In this document: one piece after another, positions 1 through 10,942 of the stretch
How positions within the stretch are numbered: the stretch's first letter is position 1
Layout: the number at the start of each line of letters is the position of its first letter
Assembly: GCA_003667865.1 (NCBI GenBank)
Contig: CP033051.1
Coordinates: 1,185,001-1,249,000 of the forward strand
Direction: 5' to 3'
Source: Rossellomorea marisflavi
GTDB lineage: Bacteria > Bacillota > Bacilli > Bacillales > Bacillaceae_B
DNA: 64,000 nt
Notes under the pieces: model-generated
The model's database searches: none
The model's input: only the letters and a program-made list of their open reading frames with translations
Told to the model about the DNA's origin: nothing
Position numbers and translations under genes: made by a program

Positions 1-503
<503 letters not shown>

Positions 504-589
504 AGAGTCAAATGTAACAATGATACTCGACTTTCTGACTTTCACTTTATCTAGTTTTGAGAGAACAACGTTCTCCAAATAAATAGCTG

Positions 590-706
<117 letters not shown>

Positions 707-709
707 AAT

Positions 710-743
710 AAAAAAAAGATAGTTCAGTCGAGCTATCTTTTTT
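710..743 (+). terminator. rho-independent terminator of the rRNA operon
   Basis: An 8-bp stem (AGATAGTT 717-724 with AGCTATCT 731-738, one G-T pair) is flanked by an A-run and a T-run. It starts a few bases after 5S. Confidence 0.9.
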
Positions 744-797
744 GTTTGTATTCAAATAGATGAATGACATATTCTGAAATAGCATTGGCCTTTGTAG

Positions 798-831
798 TGC
801 GGAGGGTTTCGAGGAGCAAGAAGATCAACGA
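798..831. repeat. degenerate direct repeat, copy 1 (partner at 983-1020)
   Basis: The stretch from TGCGGAGG to GATCAACGA resembles 983-1020 (TGCGGAGG to GATCACCGA) with a few substitutions and indels. Each copy lies after a 5S-end-plus-terminator unit. This suggests an old tandem duplication of the rRNA operon tail. Confidence 0.55.
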
Positions 832-873
832 ATAGGCTGATGTAGAGATTCGCCGCTCATCGGAAGCCGGAGC

Positions 874-926
874 CAGCGCAGATGGTAGTGAGGGGCGTCG
901 CATGTGAGAGTAGGACGTCGTCAGGC
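874..926 (+). pseudogene. degenerate fragment of a 5S rRNA 3' end
   Basis: About 53 nt match the last part of 5S rRNA: CAGCGCAGATGGTAGT, then GTGAGAGTAGGACGTCG and TCAGGC. The 5' half is missing, so it cannot form a 5S molecule. It is followed by its own terminator, nearly identical to the one after the intact 5S. It is best read as the remnant of a second 5S gene or a partial duplication. Confidence 0.8.
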
Positions 927-937
927 AATTAGAAAAG

Positions 938-963
938 AGATAGTTCAATCGAGCTATCTTTTT
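938..963 (+). terminator. second copy of the rRNA terminator
   Basis: AGATAGTT (938-945) pairs with AGCTATCT (952-959) and a T-rich run follows. It differs from the terminator at 710-743 mainly in the loop and length of the A/T runs. It terminates the 5S remnant copy. Confidence 0.8.
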
Positions 964-982
964 GTTTGTTTAGCCAAGTACC

Positions 983-1020
983 TGCGGAGGATTTTGTCTG
1001 AGGAAGAAGAGGATCACCGA
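983..1020. repeat. degenerate direct repeat, copy 2 (partner at 798-831)
   Basis: This is the second copy of the post-5S motif running from TGCGGAGG to GATCACCGA. It supports a tandem duplication of the operon tail. Confidence 0.5.
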
Positions 1021-1034
1021 TTGAACGGAAGTCT

Positions 1035-1217
1035 AACGGACATCAGAGCCCTTATTTTAATAAAAATGTACTATTTTTCACTTGAAACGGACATAGATGA
1101 CCTTATTTAAGGAAAATAGCCTCTCTTAGGCTCATTTATAGCAAAATAAGGTCTCCTATGTCCGATAACATTGAAATATGGGTAATTCCCTGATAAATAA
1201 GATCATTTATGTCCGTT
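1035..1217. repeat. intergenic element with four copies of an ACGGACAT...CTTATTT motif (two forward, two inverted)
   Basis: Forward copies lie at about 1035-1057 and 1086-1108 (ACGGACAT, about 8 nt, then CCTTATTT or a one-base variant). Inverted copies lie at about 1144-1164 and 1195-1217 (AAATAAG, about 8 nt, then ATGTCCG). The element as a whole is an imperfect nested palindrome. It has no coding potential; the 68-codon ORF over part of it is probably chance. It could be a small non-autonomous repeat (MITE-like) or a folded RNA. Confidence 0.7.
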
Positions 1218-1294
1218 AACTCAGTATCAAAGCATCGCAAAGTGTGGCTTCAACATCTCATTAAAAGAATACTAAACCACCACAAGCAAAACGG

Positions 1295-2062
1295 TTACTT
1301 GCGCCTGAATATTAACCAAAAAGGCAAATAAAGAATAAAAAAGGTTCCCAAAGCAATAAATTCAAGTGGCAAAATGTAAAATGGCCAGGGCCCTAAATAA
1401 TCAAGCATACTTGGATTCACTGGTTTTTTGGAGATGTACATATAGTTTGAACCTATTGCAAGGTTTAGAATAAATATAATACCAGTGTAAATATTCAACA
1501 CAATAAATGCTTTCCACAATGATCTCAAAGTGGGTTTAAAACCAGTAACAAAAACCAAGTAGAGATTAGCAAGCACTGTAGCACCATGTGAAATGAAAAA
1601 ATGTACATATCGAAAGTGAGGAAATGTATAAAAACTAATATCTGGAGTAATCATTGCCTGGAGTGCACTACCTACTCCAATGAAATAGGTTAGCTCAAAA
1701 AGAAAAAAGCTTCTAAATAATAATGCAAAAGCAGATAAAAGTAATGAGATACTACTTAAATGAAGTGGCAGAGAATATTTTAGTTGCCATGATCCAATAT
1801 CGTATAACCATAAATGCAAACCAATTTCTGAAAGAATTAAAATAAAGAAAAGAAAACATCTTGATAAATCATCATACCGAGAGAGACGAAGCCGTTTTCT
1901 GAGAATGAAAATAAGAAAAGCAAGTATGATTAAAACAAGCAGGGTTATTAGATGCTCTATTGAAAATAAAACAAATACCTCTGTATTCCTTTTTTCAAAA
2001 TAACGCTCCACAGTAGTCACATCCAACTTGTCGTTTGCAGTAGTATTTTCTAAACCAAGCAA
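1295..2062 (-). CDS. YwaF/TIGR02206-type integral membrane protein
   Basis: A polytopic membrane protein with roughly six or seven hydrophobic helices. Recognisable family sequence includes LPLHLSSISLLLSAFALL in the middle, GSALQAMITPD, and a C-terminal SNYMYISKKP...SMLDYLGPWPFYIL. These match my recollection of the YwaF/TIGR02206 family, whose function is unknown. The start is uncertain: the TTG used here has no clear Shine-Dalgarno sequence, and GTG codons about 13 and 16 residues downstream are alternatives. It is monocistronic, opposite to its neighbours, and not present at this place in B. subtilis, so it is probably a local insertion. Confidence 0.8.
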   Translation of the reverse strand: MLGLENTTANDKLDVTTVERYFEKRNTEVFVLFSIEHLITLLVLIILAFLIFILRKRLRLSRYDDLSRCFLFFILILSEIGLHLWLYDIGSWQLKYSLPLHLSSISLLLSAFALLFRSFFLFELTYFIGVGSALQAMITPDISFYTFPHFRYVHFFISHGATVLANLYLVFVTGFKPTLRSLWKAFIVLNIYTGIIFILNLAIGSNYMYISKKPVNPSMLDYLGPWPFYILPLEFIALGTFFILYLPFWLIFRRK

Positions 2063-2219
2063 GTCTATAACGAGATCAACATATACGGATTTTTACATAA
2101 ATGATAAATTTCCAAGGAAATCGAGATTTCATGTTTAGAAAGCTGTATAAAAAGGAAAAACTCTAGAAGTAGGATACATAAATGGGCGAAGAACATCAAA
2201 AAAACAAGATACATAATAA

Positions 2220-2248
2220 TTGCAAAGAATTTAAAGCGTCGGTATAAT
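2220..2248 (+). promoter_or_regulatory. SigA-type promoter of the ctsR operon
   Basis: TTGCAA (2220-2225), a 17-bp spacer and TATAAT (2243-2248). The CtsR operator begins just downstream, over the likely transcription start. Confidence 0.8.
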
Positions 2249-2251
2249 AAA

Positions 2252-2274
2252 AGTCAAATATAGTCAAAGTCAAA
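2252..2274 (+). promoter_or_regulatory. CtsR operator (tandem GTCAAA heptads)
   Basis: AGTCAAA-TAT-AGTCAAA (2252-2268) matches the known CtsR consensus RGTCAAANANRGTCAAA. A third GTCAAA (2269-2274) follows immediately. The position just after the -10 predicts autorepression of the operon, relieved by heat or by McsB/ClpC-dependent loss of CtsR. Confidence 0.92.
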
Positions 2275-2290
2275 AGAGGGGGAGGATTGA

Positions 2291-2752
2291 GTGAAAAATA
2301 TTTCAGACATCATTGAAAATTATTTAAAAAACGTTTTAGAGCTTAGTGAAAGTGAAATAGTTGAAATAAAACGAAGCCAAATAGCGGATAAATTTCAATG
2401 TGTACCTTCTCAAATTAATTATGTAATCAATACTCGATTTACTTTAGAGCAAGGCTATATCGTTGAAAGTAAACGAGGAGGGGGCGGATACATCCGTATT
2501 ATGAAGGTGAAGTCCCACGATCAGATTGATTTACTCGACCATCTAATTGGACTAATTAAAAATACAGTAAGTCAAAACGTAGCATCTAATGTTATTTCTC
2601 GCTTAGTAGAAGAGGAAGTCGTATCCCCCAGAGAAGCTAAAATTATGTTAAGTGTAATGGATCGATCAGTCATTATATTAGATTTGCCTGATCGCGACAT
2701 ATTAAGAGCAAGAATGCTAAAAGCAATGCTTAACTCCCTTAAATATAAATAA
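2291..2752 (+). CDS. ctsR: CtsR, transcriptional repressor of class III stress genes
   Basis: 153 aa, the usual CtsR length. The start is GTG after a strong GAGGGGGAGG ribosome binding site. The N-terminal winged helix-turn-helix includes the beta-wing ESKRGGGGYIRI (around residues 60-70), which inserts in the minor groove and carries the heat-sensing glycine loop. The C-terminal part mediates dimerisation. It heads ctsR-mcsA-mcsB-clpC and represses this operon through the site at 2252-2274. In B. subtilis it also controls clpP and clpE. Confidence 0.97.
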   Translation: MKNISDIIENYLKNVLELSESEIVEIKRSQIADKFQCVPSQINYVINTRFTLEQGYIVESKRGGGGYIRIMKVKSHDQIDLLDHLIGLIKNTVSQNVASNVISRLVEEEVVSPREAKIMLSVMDRSVIILDLPDRDILRARMLKAMLNSLKYK

Positions 2753-2776
2753 TATCGGGTTGAGAGGTGAGAGAGT

Positions 2777-3325
2777 TTGATTTGCCAAGAGTGTCAAGAA
2801 AGGCCTTCAACTTTACACTTTACGAAAATAGTAAATGGAGAGAAAACAGAGATACATTTATGTGATCAATGTGCACAAGACAAAGGTGATATGTTTATGT
2901 TTGATGGCACACCAGGATTTTCAGTAAACAACCTACTGGCTGGTTTGCTCAATATGCATGGATCTACACCGAAGCCTGCAAAAGAGAACTCTATTCCGAC
3001 ACATGATGTTTTGCGATGTGAGAAATGTAGTATGACATTTCAGCAGTTCATTAATATTGGTAGATTCGGATGTGCACAATGCTATGACAGTTTTAAAGAA
3101 CGTTTAAACCCTGTCTTGAGAAAAATTCATAGTGGGAATATAGAACATCAAGGTAAAGTACCAGAGCGAATTGGTGGAGCAATTCAAGTTAAAAGACAGA
3201 TCTCTAGCTTAAAAGATACATTACAGAAATTGATAGCTGATGAAGAATTTGAAAACGCAGCAAAGGTTAGAGATGAAATTCGTTCCCTTGAAAAAGAAAT
3301 GAAACAAGGAGGGAATGAATCATGA
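2777..3325 (+). CDS. mcsA: McsA, zinc-binding activator of the McsB arginine kinase
   Basis: 182 aa with a TTG start (TTGATTTGCCAAGAG) after a GAGAGGTGAGAG region. The N-terminal half has paired Cys motifs: CQEC near residue 3, CDQC near 29, CEKC near 81 and CAQC near 99, consistent with two zinc sites. The C-terminal UVR-like segment ([24 protein letters not shown]) is helical. McsA activates McsB and acts in CtsR control and heavy-metal stress. Its stop overlaps the mcsB start by 4 nt, implying translational coupling. Confidence 0.96.
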   Translation: MICQECQERPSTLHFTKIVNGEKTEIHLCDQCAQDKGDMFMFDGTPGFSVNNLLAGLLNMHGSTPKPAKENSIPTHDVLRCEKCSMTFQQFINIGRFGCAQCYDSFKERLNPVLRKIHSGNIEHQGKVPERIGGAIQVKRQISSLKDTLQKLIADEEFENAAKVRDEIRSLEKEMKQGGNES

Positions 3326-4404
3326 GTTTGGAGAAATTTTTAACAAATGCAGTGAGCTCTTGGATGAGTGAAGCAGGGCCAAACTCTGATATCGTCCTAA
3401 GTACAAGAGTTCGGTTAGCTAGGAATCTAACAGATTTTAGGTTCTCAACCTTGTATTCTTCTGAAGAGGCTGAGCAAATTGTACAAAAAATTAATGGAAT
3501 TTTTCATGATTTTCCAGATGAATTTGGTGAAGTTGATTTTATTACAACGAAAGACATGCAGCCGTTACAAAAAAGGGTTCTGATGGAAAAGCATTTAATC
3601 AGCCCTAACCTAGCTGAAGACTCTAATTATGGAGCTGTTATCCTTACAGATAAAGAAGATATTAGTATCATGATTAATGAAGAGGACCATATTCGAATTC
3701 AATGCCTACAGCCCGGGCTTCAGCTGGAAAAGACTTTAAAAAGAGCTAATGAGATTGATAATTGGTTTGAAAGTCATTTAGATTTTGCATTTGACGAGAA
3801 TAAAGGGTTTCTCACTACTTGTCCAACGAATGTTGGTACAGGTTTACGTGCATCTGTCATGATGCATTTACCTGGTCTTGTTTTAACCCAGCAAATGAAC
3901 CGGATTATTCCTGCAATTAGCCAGCTTGGACTTGTTGTAAGAGGAATTTTCGGAGAGGGTAGCGAGGCATTAGGAAATATTTTTCAAATTTCCAACCAGA
4001 TTACACTAGGTAAATCAGAAGATGACATTGTTGATGACCTAGCAAGTGTCGTTAGACAAATAATTGCACAAGAGCTTTCAGCAAGAGAAGCATTAGTTAA
4101 AACATCGAACATACAATTAGAAGATAGAGTGTTTCGATCCTTAGGTGTTTTAGAAAATAGTCGAATCATTCAATCAAAGGAAGCAGCCCAATGCTTATCA
4201 GATGTTAGGCTTGGTATTGATTTAGGTATAATCAAAAATATTTCAAGAAGCATCTTAAATGAGTTAATGATTTTGACACAGCCAGGATTTTTACAACAGT
4301 ATTCAGGTGGCCACTTACACCCTAATGAACGAGATATAAGAAGAGCTTCTTTAATTCGAGATCGATTAAAACTAGAGGACCAACTAAAAGAGGAGGATTT
4401 ATAA
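3322..4404 (+). CDS. mcsB: McsB, protein-arginine kinase
   Basis: 360 aa of the phosphagen kinase fold. Visible motifs are [10 protein letters not shown] near residue 28 (nucleotide-binding arginines), the active-site segment [20 protein letters not shown] (about 165-184), RGIFGEGSE near 207-215 with a conserved glutamate, and an RDIRRA motif near the C-terminus that matches the RDxxRA phosphoarginine-sensing site. McsB phosphorylates arginines on misfolded proteins and CtsR, marking them for ClpC-ClpP. All key elements appear intact. Confidence 0.97.
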   Translation: MSLEKFLTNAVSSWMSEAGPNSDIVLSTRVRLARNLTDFRFSTLYSSEEAEQIVQKINGIFHDFPDEFGEVDFITTKDMQPLQKRVLMEKHLISPNLAEDSNYGAVILTDKEDISIMINEEDHIRIQCLQPGLQLEKTLKRANEIDNWFESHLDFAFDENKGFLTTCPTNVGTGLRASVMMHLPGLVLTQQMNRIIPAISQLGLVVRGIFGEGSEALGNIFQISNQITLGKSEDDIVDDLASVVRQIIAQELSAREALVKTSNIQLEDRVFRSLGVLENSRIIQSKEAAQCLSDVRLGIDLGIIKNISRSILNELMILTQPGFLQQYSGGHLHPNERDIRRASLIRDRLKLEDQLKEEDL

Positions 4405-4405
4405 T

Positions 4406-6847
4406 ATGATGTTTGGAAGATTTACTGAAAGAGCTCAAAAAGTATTAGCACTTGCTCAAGAAGAAGCGATTCGCCTAGCGCATAGTAATATCGGAACAGA
4501 ACATATATTGCTTGGACTTGTCCGAGAGGGTGAAGGGATAGCAGCGAAAGCTCTTAATGCATTAGGGCTAAGCTCTGAAAAAATCCAAACCGAAGTAGAA
4601 GGACTAATTGGAAAAGGCTCAGAAAAGTCGCAAACCATTCACTACACGCCAAGAGCAAAGAAAGTCATTGAGCTCTCAATGGATGAGGCAAGAAAATTAG
4701 GTCATTCCTATGTTGGAACAGAGCATATTCTACTAGGTCTTATTCGTGAAGGAGAAGGCGTTGCTTCAAGAGTACTAAATAACTTAGGAGTAAGTTTAAA
4801 TAAAGCAAGACAGCAAGTTCTTCAGCTACTAGGTAGTAATGATTCAAATAATCATCAAGGTGGAACGGCATCAAGTGCAAACACACCTACTCTAGATAGC
4901 TTAGCACGTGACCTAACAGCAATTGCACGTGAAGGTAGCCTAGACCCTGTAATCGGAAGAAGTAAAGAGATTCAAAGGGTTATTGAAGTATTAAGTAGAA
5001 GAACAAAAAACAATCCGGTTCTAATTGGAGAACCAGGAGTTGGTAAGACTGCGATTGCCGAAGGACTGGCACAACAAATTGTTGAAAACGAAGTTCCAGA
5101 AATTTTAAGAGATAAACGTGTCATGACACTTGATATGGGAACAGTTGTTGCGGGGACAAAATACCGCGGTGAATTTGAAGATCGTTTGAAAAAGGTAATG
5201 GATGAAATTCGTCAAGCTGGAAATATTATTCTGTTCATTGATGAGCTTCATACTTTAATTGGAGCCGGTGGAGCAGAAGGAGCAATTGATGCTTCCAATA
5301 TTTTAAAACCATCGCTTGCTAGAGGCGAGCTTCAATGTATTGGAGCAACAACACTTGATGAGTATCGTAAATATATTGAAAAGGATGCAGCACTTGAGCG
5401 TCGTTTCCAACCAATTCAAGTAGATGAGCCGACTAATGAAGAATCAATTCAAATCTTAAAAGGATTAAGAGATCGATATGAAGCGCATCATCGTGTCTCT
5501 ATTACAGACGAAGCAATTGATGCAGCTGTAAAGTTTTCAGACCGCTATATTTCAGACCGCTTCCTTCCAGACAAGGCAATTGACCTTATTGATGAAGCAG
5601 GTTCAAAAGTGCGTTTACGTTCGTATACAACACCACCGAATTTAAAAGAGCTTGAAGTAAAGCTTGAAGAGATTAGAAAAGAAAAGGATGCTGCTGTTCA
5701 AAGCCAAGAGTTTGAGAAAGCTGCGTCACTAAGAGATTCAGAACAAAAGCTTCGTGAAGAATTAGAAGAAACAAAGAATAATTGGAAAGAAAAACAAGGC
5801 CAAGAAAACACAGAGGTTACGGTTGAAGATATTGCTCGTGTTGTTTCAAGCTGGACTGGAATTCCGGTATCAAAGCTTGCTGAGACAGAAACTGAGAAAC
5901 TATTGAAGCTAGAGGAAATTTTACACGATCGAGTTATTGGTCAGTCAGAAGCTGTAAAAGCGGTGTCCAAAGCTGTAAGACGTGCCCGTGCTGGTTTGAA
6001 AGATCCGAAGAGACCGATTGGCTCCTTTGTATTCCTCGGACCTACTGGTGTAGGGAAAACAGAGCTTGCACGTGCATTGGCGGAAGCAATGTTTGGTGAA
6101 GAAGAAGCGATGATTCGAATTGATATGTCAGAGTATATGGAAAAGCATTCGACATCACGTTTAGTTGGTTCACCTCCTGGTTATGTAGGGTATGAAGAAG
6201 GCGGCCAATTAACGGAAAAAGTACGTCGTAAGCCATATTCAGTTGTCCTTCTTGATGAGATTGAAAAGGCTCACCCAGATGTCTTTAATATCCTATTACA
6301 GGTATTAGAGGATGGGCGTCTAACAGACTCTAAAGGTAGAACAGTAGACTTTAGAAACACGGTCTTAATCATGACATCAAACGTTGGGGCAGAAGCTCTT
6401 AAACGTAACAAATATGTAGGATTTAATATTGGAGATGGAGAACAAGACTACAAGGATATGAAAGGAAAAGTTATGGAGGAATTAAAGCGTGCATTCCGTC
6501 CAGAATTCCTAAACCGTATCGATGAAATTATTGTGTTCCATTCACTTGAAAAAGATCACCTAAAAGAAATCGTCACACTGATGTCTAATCAGCTTACAAA
6601 ACGTTTAAAAGAACAGGATATTCATTTAGAGCTATCTGAAGCGGCTAAGGTTAAGATTGCTGAGGAAGGATTTGATCCTGAATACGGGGCTCGTCCAATT
6701 CGAAGAGCGATTCAGAAACATATAGAAGATCGTTTATCTGAGGAGCTTCTAAAAGGAACAGTTCTAACAGGTCAAAACATTATTATGGATGTAGTGGATA
6801 ATGAATTTACTGTTAAACTAGAGGAAGAAACAACAAAACAAGTGTAA
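4406..6847 (+). CDS. clpC: ClpC, AAA+ unfoldase of the ClpCP protease
   Basis: 813 aa, normal for ClpC. It has two N-terminal Clp repeats (about 1-150; GTEHILLGL occurs twice), a D1 AAA+ domain with Walker A GEPGVGKT (about 207-214), a middle coiled-coil with a UVR-like segment (about 415-470) and a D2 domain with Walker A GPTGVGKT (about 545-552). The ClpP-binding loop KYVGFN follows in D2. ClpC uses adaptors (MecA, McsB) to deliver substrates to ClpP. It is the last gene of the CtsR operon, and a hairpin terminator follows. Confidence 0.98.
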   Translation: MMFGRFTERAQKVLALAQEEAIRLAHSNIGTEHILLGLVREGEGIAAKALNALGLSSEKIQTEVEGLIGKGSEKSQTIHYTPRAKKVIELSMDEARKLGHSYVGTEHILLGLIREGEGVASRVLNNLGVSLNKARQQVLQLLGSNDSNNHQGGTASSANTPTLDSLARDLTAIAREGSLDPVIGRSKEIQRVIEVLSRRTKNNPVLIGEPGVGKTAIAEGLAQQIVENEVPEILRDKRVMTLDMGTVVAGTKYRGEFEDRLKKVMDEIRQAGNIILFIDELHTLIGAGGAEGAIDASNILKPSLARGELQCIGATTLDEYRKYIEKDAALERRFQPIQVDEPTNEESIQILKGLRDRYEAHHRVSITDEAIDAAVKFSDRYISDRFLPDKAIDLIDEAGSKVRLRSYTTPPNLKELEVKLEEIRKEKDAAVQSQEFEKAASLRDSEQKLREELEETKNNWKEKQGQENTEVTVEDIARVVSSWTGIPVSKLAETETEKLLKLEEILHDRVIGQSEAVKAVSKAVRRARAGLKDPKRPIGSFVFLGPTGVGKTELARALAEAMFGEEEAMIRIDMSEYMEKHSTSRLVGSPPGYVGYEEGGQLTEKVRRKPYSVVLLDEIEKAHPDVFNILLQVLEDGRLTDSKGRTVDFRNTVLIMTSNVGAEALKRNKYVGFNIGDGEQDYKDMKGKVMEELKRAFRPEFLNRIDEIIVFHSLEKDHLKEIVTLMSNQLTKRLKEQDIHLELSEAAKVKIAEEGFDPEYGARPIRRAIQKHIEDRLSEELLKGTVLTGQNIIMDVVDNEFTVKLEEETTKQV

Positions 6848-6855
6848 TCAACGTG

Positions 6856-6900
6856 AAGAGGTCCTAATCACAGGAGAGACATGTGATGGGGCCTCTTTTC
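6856..6900 (+). terminator. terminator after clpC
   Basis: AAGAGGTCC-TAATCACA pairs with TGTGATGGGGCCTCTT around a short loop, and a short, interrupted T-tract follows. It separates the ctsR operon from radA. Confidence 0.75.
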
Positions 6901-7033
6901 CTCTCAAATATTGCGATTCATTTTTAGAACACAATGGGTTCTCGTTTGAAACTGGGAAATAAAATCGATACAATCTTCTCAAGTAAGTATGTTTAAAGCA
7001 AAATAACATAAGGTAGTAAGGAGGGAATATTCG

Positions 7034-8413
7034 TTGGCGAAAAAAAAGACAAAATTCATCTGTCAATCTTGTGGCTATGAGTCTGCTAAGTGGATGGGCC
7101 GTTGTCCTGGCTGTGGTGAGTGGAATGCCATGACAGAAGAAATAGAAGTGTTAAACAAAAAACAACCTCGAGGTGCTTTTTTGCATTCCAACCAAGACGG
7201 AATATCAAAGGCTGAGAGGCTTATTTCGATAGAATCAAAGCAAGAGCCGAGAATACGAACACAATCGAAGGAATTGAACCGTGTTTTGGGAAGCGGAATT
7301 GTTCCGGGGTCCCTAATCCTTATTGGGGGAGATCCTGGTATTGGGAAGTCGACGTTATTATTACAGGTATCCTCTCAATTGGCTGATCAAAACTATAAGG
7401 TTTTATATATATCTGGTGAAGAATCTATAAAACAAACAAAGCTTCGTGCTGACCGCTTAGATATTAAAGCCGAAGAACTGTATATCTACTCTGAAACCAA
7501 TCTGGAATCCATTCATGAAACAATCGAAAGTTTATCTCCTCAATTTGTTATTGTTGACTCAATCCAAACGATTTTCCACCCTGACGTAACATCTGCTCCC
7601 GGAAGTGTGTCACAGGTACGAGAATCAACCTCTGAATTAATGCGAATTGCAAAGACAAAAGGGATTGCAATTTTTATAGTAGGCCATGTGACAAAAGAAG
7701 GATCTATAGCAGGGCCTCGTATCCTTGAGCATATGGTTGATACCGTTCTATATTTTGAAGGCGAGAGACATCATTCTTATCGCATTCTACGAGCAGTTAA
7801 GAACAGGTTTGGGTCAACCAATGAGATGGGTATCTTTGAAATGAAGGAGTTAGGCCTTGAAGAAGTGGAAAACCCTTCAGAAATATTTTTAGAGGAGCGG
7901 TCGCAAGGAGCATCTGGATCGACAGTTGTAGCATCAATGGAAGGAACACGACCTGTACTTGTTGAAATCCAAGCACTTGTTACTCCGACGAGCTTTAATA
8001 ATCCGAGAAGAATGGCAACAGGAATTGACCATAGTCGCGTGTCATTAATTATGGCTGTTCTAGAGAAGCGGGGAGGCTTGTTGCTCCAAAATCAGGATGC
8101 TTATTTAAAAGTTGCTGGTGGTGTGAAACTCGATGAACCTGCCATTGACTTAGCTGTTGCAACGAGCATTGCCTCAAGCTTCCGTGATCAGCCTTCAAGT
8201 GCTCATGATTGTATCATTGGGGAAGTTGGACTAACAGGAGAGATTCGAAGAGTATCTAGAATTGAACAAAGAGTTCAAGAAGCAGCAAAACTAGGGTTTA
8301 AACGGGTCATTATTCCACAAAATAATCTTGGAGGATGGAATGCACCATCTGAAATAGAGGTTGTAGGTGTAACCAACATCAATCAAGCATTAAAGATTAT
8401 ATTAGGAGGATAA
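7034..8413 (+). CDS. radA: RadA (Sms), DNA branch-migration/repair ATPase
   Basis: 459 aa with a TTG start after GGAGGG. The N-terminal C4 zinc finger ([19 protein letters not shown], about residues 10-28) is followed by a RecA-like core with Walker [11 protein letters not shown] (about 96-105), the RadA-specific KNRFG motif, and a C-terminal Lon-protease-like domain probably lacking protease activity. RadA is a hexameric helicase-like protein in recombination and natural transformation. Its pairing with disA is conserved, and RadA modulates DisA in B. subtilis. Confidence 0.97.
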   Translation: MAKKKTKFICQSCGYESAKWMGRCPGCGEWNAMTEEIEVLNKKQPRGAFLHSNQDGISKAERLISIESKQEPRIRTQSKELNRVLGSGIVPGSLILIGGDPGIGKSTLLLQVSSQLADQNYKVLYISGEESIKQTKLRADRLDIKAEELYIYSETNLESIHETIESLSPQFVIVDSIQTIFHPDVTSAPGSVSQVRESTSELMRIAKTKGIAIFIVGHVTKEGSIAGPRILEHMVDTVLYFEGERHHSYRILRAVKNRFGSTNEMGIFEMKELGLEEVENPSEIFLEERSQGASGSTVVASMEGTRPVLVEIQALVTPTSFNNPRRMATGIDHSRVSLIMAVLEKRGGLLLQNQDAYLKVAGGVKLDEPAIDLAVATSIASSFRDQPSSAHDCIIGEVGLTGEIRRVSRIEQRVQEAAKLGFKRVIIPQNNLGGWNAPSEIEVVGVTNINQALKIILGG

Positions 8414-8417
8414 AGAG

Positions 8418-9491
8418 ATGGAAGATAAGAAAACTGGCGATAAATCAATGGCTGATATTTTACAATTTGTAGCCCCTGGTGCACCGATTCGTGACGGAAT
8501 CGATAATGTTTTGCGTGCAAAGACTGGGGGGTTAATTGTTATTGGTTATAACGATAGAGTAAAATCAGTCGTTGATGGCGGTTTTCATATCGATTGTGCT
8601 TTTTCTCCTAGTTATCTATATGAGTTAGCCAAAATGGATGGGGCCATCATACTGAATAGTAAAGGAAATAAAATAATTTTAGCGAATGCTCAGTTAGCAC
8701 CAGAAATAACGGTCCCTTCATCTGAAACAGGTATGCGCCATCGTACAGCAGAACGTGTAGCAAAGCAAACAGGTGCACTTGTCATCGCCATCTCTCAGCG
8801 ACGAAATGTTATTACATTGTATAAAGAAAACTTCCGCTATGCCTTAAAGGATATCTCGGTTATTTTAACAAAAGCAAATCAAGCTATTCAGACACTAGAA
8901 AAGTATAAGGTTGTACTAGATCAGAGCATCTCAAATCTTTCAGTTCTAGAGTTTGAAGAGCTAGTTACCTACAGTGACCTACTTCAAGTGCTACACCGCT
9001 TTGAAATGGTATTGCGTATTAAAAATGAACTATTAACATATTTAAGTGAGCTAGGGACTGAAGGTCGGTTAATCCGTCTACAAATGAATGAGCTACTCTC
9101 GGATATAGAGGATGAAGCAGTCTTAATTATCCGCGATTATGCACTAGAACGAGACATCAAACCATTTGAAATATTATTCAAGTTTCAAGAGATGGTCGAT
9201 ACTGAAGTACTAGATGATACCGTTTTATTGAAAATTTTAGGACACACTGGCTATGTTCATCTTGATAGTGGAATATGTCCAAGAGGATATAGAATGCTTA
9301 ACAAAATACCAAGACTTCCAATTGTCATTATCGAAAATCTAATTACAACCTTTGAAACACTTCCACATATAGTGAAAGCATCTGTTGAAGAACTAGATGA
9401 TGTCGATGGCATTGGGGATGTACGTGCACGAAAGATCAAAGAAGGATTTAAACTCATTAAAGAGCAGATTTTTGCAGAACGCCAACTATAA
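8418..9491 (+). CDS. disA: DisA, DNA-integrity-scanning diadenylate cyclase
   Basis: 357 aa. The N-terminal DAC domain contains the DGA motif (MDGAIIL, near residue 75) and the RHRTA motif ([20 protein letters not shown], near 110), both needed to make c-di-AMP from ATP. A long helical spine follows, then a C-terminal helix-hairpin-helix domain ([12 protein letters not shown]) that binds branched DNA. DisA makes c-di-AMP while scanning DNA and pauses at lesions. It begins 4 nt after the radA stop, so the two form one operon. Confidence 0.97.
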   Translation: MEDKKTGDKSMADILQFVAPGAPIRDGIDNVLRAKTGGLIVIGYNDRVKSVVDGGFHIDCAFSPSYLYELAKMDGAIILNSKGNKIILANAQLAPEITVPSSETGMRHRTAERVAKQTGALVIAISQRRNVITLYKENFRYALKDISVILTKANQAIQTLEKYKVVLDQSISNLSVLEFEELVTYSDLLQVLHRFEMVLRIKNELLTYLSELGTEGRLIRLQMNELLSDIEDEAVLIIRDYALERDIKPFEILFKFQEMVDTEVLDDTVLLKILGHTGYVHLDSGICPRGYRMLNKIPRLPIVIIENLITTFETLPHIVKASVEELDDVDGIGDVRARKIKEGFKLIKEQIFAERQL

Positions 9492-9713
9492 AATGATGGT
9501 AGAAAAGTACTATTAGTATATGTTACAATGTTTATTTGCCTAAAAATTGACATCGTAACGTTGAGATGATAGCCTTCTTAATAAGATATAATCATTTCTA
9601 ATTATACTAATATAACATTTTCATTGCTCTTTCATTACATTCTAAAAATATTCATGTTTCTGACGTTTCAAAAGTGGGAAATTGTTTATAATGAATAAAA
9701 GGGAGGTGAGGGG

Positions 9714-10802
9714 ATGTTAAAAAGAATCGTTCAAGCGTGTTTCCTTATAGTAGGAGGTACACTAGGAATCTTTTTACTTTCTGACTTATTAGCACTGATG
9801 AATTTCTCAGAAGGTACTCTATTTAATAACCCTTATACAACTGCCATTTTAGGAGCTATTATTTTTTATATTATAACTTTCTGGGCAGTTGACTATATTG
9901 TTAATTTTGTAAAATGGTTTGAAGATACACTGGTAAAAGCCCCTGTTACAGATATTTTATTCGGTAGCTTAGGTTTGATTTTAGGTTTAATTGTTGCATT
10001 TTTAGGTGGAATTCCATTTAACTCTATGGAGATACCAATTGTGAACACAGTTGTACCAATCCTATTGACTCTTCTTGCAGGTTACCTTGGATTCCAAGTT
10101 GGCTTTAAGAAGCGTGATGAGCTTATTAACTTATTCTCAATAGGCGGTCGCAACAAGAAAAAGGCAGTGGAAGAAGAACCAGAAAATCCTGTGAACAGAC
10201 TTAAAATTCTTGATACAAGTGTTATTATTGATGGACGTATTGCAGACATTTGTCAAACCAAATTCTTAGAAGGTGTTATTGTCATCCCTCAATTTGTTCT
10301 AGAAGAACTCCAACATATAGCGGATTCTTCTGATGTTCTAAAACGAAATCGAGGGCGAAGAGGTCTAGATATACTTAACCGAATCCAAAAAGAGTTAGCC
10401 GTTGAAGTACAAATTTATGAAGGTGACTTCGAGGAGATACAAGAGGTAGATAGTAAGCTTGTAAAGCTAGCGAAAATCACCAACGGTATGGTTGTAACAA
10501 ACGATTTTAACCTGAATAAAGTATGTGACCTGCAAAATGTAGCTGTTTTAAATATTAATGACCTTGCAAATGCGGTAAAACCAGTCGTATTACCAGGTGA
10601 AGAGCTTAAGGTTCAAGTAATCAAAGATGGTAAAGAGCAAAATCAAGGTATTGCCTATTTAGATGACGGCACGATGATTGTTGTGGAGGAAGGAAGAAAT
10701 TATATTGGTAAATATATTGATGTTCTTGTAACATCAGTCCTTCAAACGTCTGCAGGGCGTATGATTTTTGCCAAGCCCAAAGCATTAGAAAAAGCACTAT
10801 AA
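9714..10802 (+). CDS. yacL: YacL, membrane-anchored PIN/TRAM-domain protein
   Basis: 362 aa, preceded by a strong GGGAGGTGAGGGG. Four transmembrane helices (about 1-135) precede a PIN nuclease-fold domain beginning at [13 protein letters not shown] (near residue 163) with conserved acidic residues, including [16 protein letters not shown] domain follows (about residue 285 onward: [25 protein letters not shown]). The architecture implies RNA cleavage or binding at the membrane; the substrate is not established. A 222-nt gap after disA suggests it may have its own promoter, but I see no strong SigA site. Confidence 0.92.
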   Translation: MLKRIVQACFLIVGGTLGIFLLSDLLALMNFSEGTLFNNPYTTAILGAIIFYIITFWAVDYIVNFVKWFEDTLVKAPVTDILFGSLGLILGLIVAFLGGIPFNSMEIPIVNTVVPILLTLLAGYLGFQVGFKKRDELINLFSIGGRNKKKAVEEEPENPVNRLKILDTSVIIDGRIADICQTKFLEGVIVIPQFVLEELQHIADSSDVLKRNRGRRGLDILNRIQKELAVEVQIYEGDFEEIQEVDSKLVKLAKITNGMVVTNDFNLNKVCDLQNVAVLNINDLANAVKPVVLPGEELKVQVIKDGKEQNQGIAYLDDGTMIVVEEGRNYIGKYIDVLVTSVLQTSAGRMIFAKPKALEKAL

Positions 10803-10815
10803 TAGACCTTACATT

Positions 10816-10871
10816 AATGACGCAGTTACTCTCGATGAAACAGCAATTTCATCGGTGTAACTAGCGTCATT
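10816..10871 (+). terminator. long hairpin after yacL, no T-tract
   Basis: AATGACGC-AGTTAC...CGATGAAA pairs with TTTCATCG...GTAACT-AGCGTCATT around a short loop, giving more than 20 pairs with small bulges. No T-run follows, so it may stabilise 3' ends or act as a weak or processing site rather than a classical terminator. Confidence 0.6.
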
Positions 10872-10942
10872 CTAATTGTATATAGGAACATTTTCAGTCA
10901 TAATGACAATATATGAATTGTCTTTATAAAGGGAGTAATAGA

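Noticed and set aside
904-1110. 68-codon plus-strand ORF
   Set aside because: It runs across a 5S remnant, a terminator and part of an inverted repeat and lacks a ribosome binding site.
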